DNA of 10,189 nucleotides from Burkholderiales bacterium. GTDB taxonomy: Bacteria; Pseudomonadota; Gammaproteobacteria; Burkholderiales; Burkholderiaceae_C. Where the stretch lies: NCBI GenBank assembly GCA_947453585.1, contig CANGHQ010000032.1, forward strand, positions 1-10,189. Direction: 5' to 3'. A model generated the notes under the pieces. That model saw only the letters and a list, made by a program, of their open reading frames with translations. It ran no database searches and had not been told where the DNA came from. Below are positions 6,280-10,189 of the stretch, one piece after another. The translations under genes and the position numbers were made by a program. Within the stretch, counting starts at the first letter, position 1. Every line of letters begins with the position of its first letter.

Positions 6280-7150
6280 CGGCGGCATGGGCCGCGAACT
6301 CAAGCGCATGGGCGCGCCGTTCCAGCAGCCCGAGTGGTCGGCTTTGGCGCTGATGCAAGGGCCGCAGTTTGTGCGCCAGGCGCATGACGCTTTTGTGCAG
6401 GGCGGCGCGCAAATCATCACCACCAACAGCTACGCGGTCGTGCCTTTTCATATTGGCCAAGAGCGTTTTGACGCCCAAGGCGTAGCCCTGGCGCAACTGG
6501 CCGGTGAGCTGGCGCGCGCCAGTGCGGATGCGGCCCCCCACCCGGTCACGGTGGCCGGCTCGCTGCCCCCGGCGCTGGGCTCGTACCGGCCCGATTTGTT
6601 TGAGCCCGAGGCATCGGTGCGCATCCACCAGGCGCTGATTGCCGGGCTGGACGCCTCGGTGGACGTGTGGCTGGCCGAAACCCAAAGCTCGATTGCCGAA
6701 ATCCAGGCGGTGCACGCCGCGCTGAACGGCAACCCCAAGCCCCTGTGGATCTCGTTCACCCTGGACGACGAACCCGAGGGCCACACGCCGGTGCTGCGCT
6801 CGGGCGAACCCGTGGGCGCGGCGGTGGCTGAGGCCCTGGCGCTGGGCGCGAAAGCTATTTTGTTCAACTGCAGCCAGCCCGAGGTGATGGAGGCGGCAGT
6901 GGTCGCGGCCAAACAAGCCATTACTTCAGCCGGCGCAACGGTAGACATTGGCGTCTACGCCAACGCCTTTCCGGCGCAGTCCAAAAAAGCCACGGCCAAC
7001 GCGGTGATTTTGGACATCCGCGACGATCTGGACCCACTTTCCTACGTCGGCTGGGCGCAGCGCTGGGTGGACCAGGGCGCCACGCTGGTGGGCGGCTGCT
7101 GCGGCATTTCGCCCCAGCACATTGCCGAACTGGCACGCAACTTCGCCTGA
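6257..7150 (+). CDS. Homocysteine S-methyltransferase-family protein
   Basis: A 297-residue protein of the zinc-dependent homocysteine S-methyltransferase family (Pfam S-methyl_trans; MmuM, BHMT, and the N-terminal domain of MetH). It starts with MATVKILDGGMGRELKRMG, the family's opening LDGxxGxEL strand, and has GGAQIITTNSYAVVP and VAGSLPP as barrel strands. The three zinc cysteines are present: Cys205 in LFNCSQPEV, and Cys281 and Cys282 in LVGGCCGISPQHI near the C-terminus. It should transfer a methyl group to homocysteine (or a related thiol) to make methionine, with S-methylmethionine or another donor; the donor cannot be read, and the sequence is not especially close to E. coli MmuM. The ATG at 6257 has GGAGA at 6244-6248, eight bases upstream, inside the end of the GTPase gene, so translation is probably coupled. 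The overlap with the GTPase gene suggests zinc loading by it (inference). Confidence 0.92.
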   Translation: MATVKILDGGMGRELKRMGAPFQQPEWSALALMQGPQFVRQAHDAFVQGGAQIITTNSYAVVPFHIGQERFDAQGVALAQLAGELARASADAAPHPVTVAGSLPPALGSYRPDLFEPEASVRIHQALIAGLDASVDVWLAETQSSIAEIQAVHAALNGNPKPLWISFTLDDEPEGHTPVLRSGEPVGAAVAEALALGAKAILFNCSQPEVMEAAVVAAKQAITSAGATVDIGVYANAFPAQSKKATANAVILDIRDDLDPLSYVGWAQRWVDQGATLVGGCCGISPQHIAELARNFA

Positions 7151-7171
7151 GCGACTGTGCTGACGCTGGGG

Positions 7172-7187
7172 GCCGCTCAAGGGCGGC
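7172..7187 (+). other. Short GC stem-loop between the methyltransferase and thioesterase genes
   Basis: GCCGC (7172-7176) and GCGGC (7183-7187) flank a 6-base loop. A TTTT occurs about ten bases later (7199-7202), too far for a standard intrinsic terminator. It may attenuate or stabilise the transcript; no function can be claimed. Confidence 0.3.
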
Positions 7188-7219
7188 TACAGTGGCAGTT
7201 TTGACACCAAGGAACACCT

Positions 7220-7642
7220 GTGCGCATTTGGCAAAAACCGATCTCGGTTGAACTTCTGACCCAAGGCACCGCCAACACGGCCGACACCCATCTGGGCATT
7301 GAATTTATAGAGGTGGGCGACGACTACATCGTGGGCCGCGTGCCGGTAGACGCACGCACCCGCCAGCCCTATGGCCTGTTGCACGGCGGCATCTCGGTGG
7401 TGCTGGCCGAAACGCTGGGCTCGTGTGGCGCCGCTTTTTCGTGCCCGCCCGACCACCGCGCCGTGGGCCTGGACATCAACGCCAACCACCTCAAAGGCGC
7501 GACCAGCGGCTGGGTCACCGGCACCGCCCGTCCCATCCACCGCGGCCGCACCACGCAGGTCTGGGGTATTGAGCTGCGCGACGAAGCTGGCGACCTGACC
7601 TGTATCTCGCGTATCACCATGGCGATTCTGGCGCCGCGCTGA
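7220..7642 (+). CDS. YdiI/MenI-type hotdog-fold acyl-CoA thioesterase
   Basis: A 140-residue PaaI-superfamily hotdog thioesterase, close in length and pattern to E. coli YdiI/MenI. It has the opening RIWQKPISVELL, the active-site helix PYGLLHGGISVVLAETLGSC, then VGLDINANHLKGATSG, RPIHRGRTTQVWGIEL and the last strand SRITMAIL. His55-Gly-Gly and the catalytic Glu64 correspond to the HGG and Glu of the 4-hydroxybenzoyl-CoA/DHNA-CoA thioesterase type, so hydrolysis of an aryl- or acyl-CoA thioester in the cytoplasm is expected. Menaquinone synthesis genes are not seen, so the menI name is not applied. The start is GTG at 7220, supported by AAGGA at 7209-7213 six bases upstream; there is no ATG alternative. 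It lies 69 bases after the methyltransferase gene and 38 before the TPR gene, consistent with the same operon. Confidence 0.92.
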   Translation: MRIWQKPISVELLTQGTANTADTHLGIEFIEVGDDYIVGRVPVDARTRQPYGLLHGGISVVLAETLGSCGAAFSCPPDHRAVGLDINANHLKGATSGWVTGTARPIHRGRTTQVWGIELRDEAGDLTCISRITMAILAPR

Positions 7643-7680
7643 AAAGCGGCCCTGTTCGCCAGCAAGCACCCACGCAGTCC

Positions 7681-9378
7681 ATGACAGCGCCGTCACCGCC
7701 TTCGCCAAATCCCGCTTTGCCCCAGGGGCAGCCAAGCGAGCCATTGCAAGTGGCCCGCAAGCTGCAAGCGCTTGGGCAATATGCACAAGCCGCCGCCTTG
7801 TGCGAGCCGCTGCTGGTGGGTGCGCCGCGCGACTTTGATTTGCTGCTGCTTCTTGGCACAGTCAAAGCGCAGACGCCGCAAGTGGAACAGTCCGTGGACC
7901 TGTTGTGCCGGGCCATCGAAGTCCGCCCTGACAGTGTTGCGGCCTATTACGCGCTGGGCTACGCCATGTGCAAACTGCAGCAGTTCGCAGCTGGCGTGGA
8001 GTGTTTTGACCAATGTCTGGCACTCAACCCTGGCTACGCCGAAGCCGCTTGCGACCGGGGCAGCGCACTGGTGGAACTCGGGCAGCACCAAGCCGCGCTG
8101 GAAAGCTATGCGCTGGCCATTGCCCTACGGCCTGCATATTCCGAAGCGTGGAGCAACCAGGGCAACGCCCTGTTGGCGCTGGGACAAACCGAAGCGGCCA
8201 TTGCCAGCTTCAACCATGCATTGACACTGAACCCGCGGGCAGCGGCCACCTACCTGAACCTTGGCAACGCCTACCAGGCCGCAGGCGATGCAGCCCTGGC
8301 TCTATCAAGCTACGACCAGGCCATTGCGCTGCAGCCCAACTACCTTATCGCCCTGGCCAACCGTTGCGGCCCGCTCAAGCAGCAGCACCGACTGGACGAT
8401 GCGGTGGCCAGCTGCAACCAGGCCCTCGCGCTCGACCCGCAGCACGCCGACACCTACTGGAACCGGGGGCTAACGTTGCTCTTACAGGGCAATTTGCGTC
8501 AGGGTTTTGCCGATTACCACTGGCGCTGGAAGCGCGCGGCGTTTGCACCGATCAAGCGCAATTTTCACCAGCCCCTGTGGCTGGGAGACACGCCGGTGCG
8601 CGGAAAGACCGTGCTGCTGCACGCCGAACAGGGCCTGGGCGACAGCCTGCAATTTGTGCGTTACACCCAAGCCTTGGCCGACTTAGGCGCGCGCGTAGTG
8701 CTCGAAGCCGAACCCGCGCTGTTTGAGTTGTTGGGCACACTGCGTGGCGTTGACCAACTGGTGCGCCAGGGCCAGCCCCTGCCCGCCTTTGACCTGCACT
8801 GCCCGCTGCTGAGCCTGCCCCTGGCCATGGGGACGGAACTGGACTCCATCCCTGGCCCAGTACCTTATCTGCGCGCATCCCCGGAACGCCAAGCCCCGTG
8901 GCGCGATCGGCTCGGGCCCCACCACGGCCTGCGGGTGGGTCTGGTCTGGAGCGGCAGCCCCACGCACCAAGACGACCACAACCGCAGCATCGCGCTGGAG
9001 GCGCTGTTGGCGCATTTGCCCGAGGGACCGCAATACGTCAGCCTGCAAAAAGAAGTGCGCGCCAGCGACCAGGTGGCGCTGGACACGGGGGGCTTGCTGC
9101 ACTTTGGCCCGCAGTTGCAGAGCTTTTCTGACACCGCTGCGCTGTGCGCCTGCCTTGACTTGGTGATTTCGGTGGACACCAGCGTGGCGCACCTGAGCGG
9201 CGCCCTGGGCCAGCGCACCTGGATTTTGCTGCCCCACCTGCCAGACTGGCGCTGGCTGATGCACCGCAGCGACTCGCCCTGGTACCCCAGCGCGCGCCTG
9301 TACCGACAGGCCCAGGCGCGCGACTGGAGCGCACCGCTGGCGCAACTTGCCGCCCATTTACGGGCGCTGTCAGCCTGA
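7681..9378 (+). CDS. TPR protein with C-terminal GT9-like glycosyltransferase domain
   Basis: A 565-residue two-part protein. Residues about 20-275 are tetratricopeptide repeats with an exact 34-residue period: the prolines ending successive units fall at 83, 117, 151, 185, 219 and 253 (for example LNPGYAEA, LRPAYSEA, LNPRAAAT). Residues about 295-560 form a glycosyltransferase fold of the heptosyltransferase/GT9-like kind, with VLLHAEQGLGDSLQFVRY (311-328), a second lobe beginning LRVGLVWSGSPTHQDDHNRS (417-436), and the donor-site segment DLVISVDTSVAHLSGALGQ (493-511) followed by DSPWYPSARLYRQ. Such fusions are common in proteobacteria and are thought to glycosylate proteins or surface glycans, but donor and acceptor are unknown. 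There is no signal peptide, so it is cytoplasmic. The N-terminal 20 residues are Pro-rich and not conserved-looking, and the ATG at 7681 has a poor ribosome site, so coupling to the upstream gene is possible. The sulfatase gene follows after 63 bases. Confidence 0.9.
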   Translation: MTAPSPPSPNPALPQGQPSEPLQVARKLQALGQYAQAAALCEPLLVGAPRDFDLLLLLGTVKAQTPQVEQSVDLLCRAIEVRPDSVAAYYALGYAMCKLQQFAAGVECFDQCLALNPGYAEAACDRGSALVELGQHQAALESYALAIALRPAYSEAWSNQGNALLALGQTEAAIASFNHALTLNPRAAATYLNLGNAYQAAGDAALALSSYDQAIALQPNYLIALANRCGPLKQQHRLDDAVASCNQALALDPQHADTYWNRGLTLLLQGNLRQGFADYHWRWKRAAFAPIKRNFHQPLWLGDTPVRGKTVLLHAEQGLGDSLQFVRYTQALADLGARVVLEAEPALFELLGTLRGVDQLVRQGQPLPAFDLHCPLLSLPLAMGTELDSIPGPVPYLRASPERQAPWRDRLGPHHGLRVGLVWSGSPTHQDDHNRSIALEALLAHLPEGPQYVSLQKEVRASDQVALDTGGLLHFGPQLQSFSDTAALCACLDLVISVDTSVAHLSGALGQRTWILLPHLPDWRWLMHRSDSPWYPSARLYRQAQARDWSAPLAQLAAHLRALSA

Positions 9379-9441
9379 AGACGCGCTTTGCCGTCGCAGT
9401 CTTCGCAAGCCCTTTGTTCCCCCCTGCCTGGAGACTCTTGC

Positions 9442-10189
9442 ATGCTCAAACCCCGAATCTGGCTGGCTGCCAAACTCCTGCTGATAGTGCTCTTGCTGCT
9501 GGGCGTGGGCTTTTGGGCGGTGGGTGGGCGCCCCGGCGTACTCTTGCTCGTTGTCAAGTACATCATTCGCAAAGACTACGCGCCACCGCAAACCGTGGTG
9601 TGGCAGGCGCCTGCGGCATCGCCAAGCGGCAACGCCGCGCGCCCCCCCAATGTGCTGCTGATCGTGGCCGACGACCTGGGTTTTAACGATATCACCCTGC
9701 ACGGCGGCGGTGTGGCCGGGGGCAGCGTGCCCACGCCCAATATCGACTCCATTGCCCAAGGCGGCGTGGATTTCTTGGCTGGCTATTCGGGCAACGCCAC
9801 CTGCGCGCCCTCGCGCGCGGCCATGATGACCGGGCGCTACCCCACGCGCTTTGGCTTTGAGTTCACGCCCACGCCCAAGCAGTTCATGCAGGTGCTGGCC
9901 GCCACCAACTCGGGCGGTGCGGAGTTGCCCACGATTTACCACGCCGAGCGCGAGGCCGATCTGATTCCCTACGAAGACATGGGCCTGCCCACCACCGAAG
10001 TAACGCTGGCGCGCGCGCTCAAGGGCGCGGGCTACCGCACGCTGCAATTGGGCAAATGGCATTTGGGCGACAGCCCGCAGTTTCGGCCCTATGCGCACGG
10101 CTTTGACGAGTCACTATCCTTGCTGCATGGCGCGTCCATGTTCTTGCCTGAAAACTCCCCCGACGTGGTCAACGCCAAAATCGAATTTG
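9442..10189 (+). CDS. Membrane-anchored sulfatase (3' end beyond window)
   Basis: The frame from the ATG at 9442 stays open to the right edge, giving 249 residues of an arylsulfatase-type enzyme that normally exceeds 450. A hydrophobic stretch at about residues 8-27 (LAAKLLLIVLLLLGVGFWAV) after a short basic start is a signal anchor or uncleaved signal, so the catalytic domain should face the periplasm. The fold begins at PPNVLLIVADDLGFNDI, with metal ligands Asp77 and Asp78. The signature GNATCAPSRAAMMTGRYPTR carries Cys121, the residue converted to formylglycine in C-x-P-S-R sulfatases, and Arg125; LQLGKWHLGD gives Lys205 and His207. It should hydrolyse a sulfate ester; substrate unknown. 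Activity needs a formylglycine-generating enzyme, not seen in this window. GGAG at 9430-9433 lies eight bases before the ATG. It follows the TPR-glycosyltransferase gene closely, so both may act on surface glycans, an inference only. Confidence 0.93.
   Translation, partial: MLKPRIWLAAKLLLIVLLLLGVGFWAVGGRPGVLLLVVKYIIRKDYAPPQTVVWQAPAASPSGNAARPPNVLLIVADDLGFNDITLHGGGVAGGSVPTPNIDSIAQGGVDFLAGYSGNATCAPSRAAMMTGRYPTRFGFEFTPTPKQFMQVLAATNSGGAELPTIYHAEREADLIPYEDMGLPTTEVTLARALKGAGYRTLQLGKWHLGDSPQFRPYAHGFDESLSLLHGASMFLPENSPDVVNAKIEF

Noticed and set aside
7201..7206. Perfect TTGACA as a promoter -35 for the thioesterase gene
   Set aside because: The -10 position at 17 bases falls inside the coding region and reads CATTTG, a poor match; the gene also fits the operon.

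Overview
The window looks like chromosomal DNA of a betaproteobacterium, most likely a Comamonadaceae-type Burkholderiales. This is inferred from the GC-rich coding style, the GTG starts, the tightly packed genes and the families present; no marker gene fixes the taxon. It holds nine protein genes, two of them cut by the window edges, and one toxin-gene remnant. I found no rRNA, tRNA, CRISPR array or insertion sequence.

Left block (1-3015): a LysR-type regulator on the minus strand, cut by the left edge, faces a three-gene plus-strand set. These are an AhpD-like carboxymuconolactone decarboxylase-family protein with a complete CxxC redox centre, an EamA/DMT-type exporter, and a peroxiredoxin-like protein with a WCPYC centre. 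The 112-base divergent spacer carries a perfect 7+1+7 inverted repeat that fits a LysR operator. Together this reads as a regulated thiol-redox and efflux response to some oxidant or electrophile; the inducer is not visible. Base composition here is clearly less GC-rich than to the right.

Middle gap (3016-3602): almost 600 bases without an intact gene. It holds a string of small stem-loops, including two similar ones spaced 28 bases apart, a 7-bp inverted repeat, and on the minus strand the C-terminal 64 codons of a VapC-type PIN-domain toxin whose N-terminal half and antitoxin are gone. The gap coincides with the composition change, so it looks like an old insertion or deletion junction.

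Right block (3603-10189): six GC-rich plus-strand genes, probably one operon. They are a YtcJ-like amidohydrolase, a CobW/COG0523 GTPase metallochaperone overlapping it, a homocysteine S-methyltransferase-family protein overlapping the GTPase gene, a YdiI/MenI-type hotdog acyl-CoA thioesterase, a TPR protein with a C-terminal GT9-like glycosyltransferase domain, and a membrane-anchored sulfatase cut by the right edge. The first three genes are the most interesting: a metal-insertion GTPase is translationally interlocked between two enzymes that each appear to need metal, and its nucleotide-specificity motif is altered (NHCD instead of NKxD).
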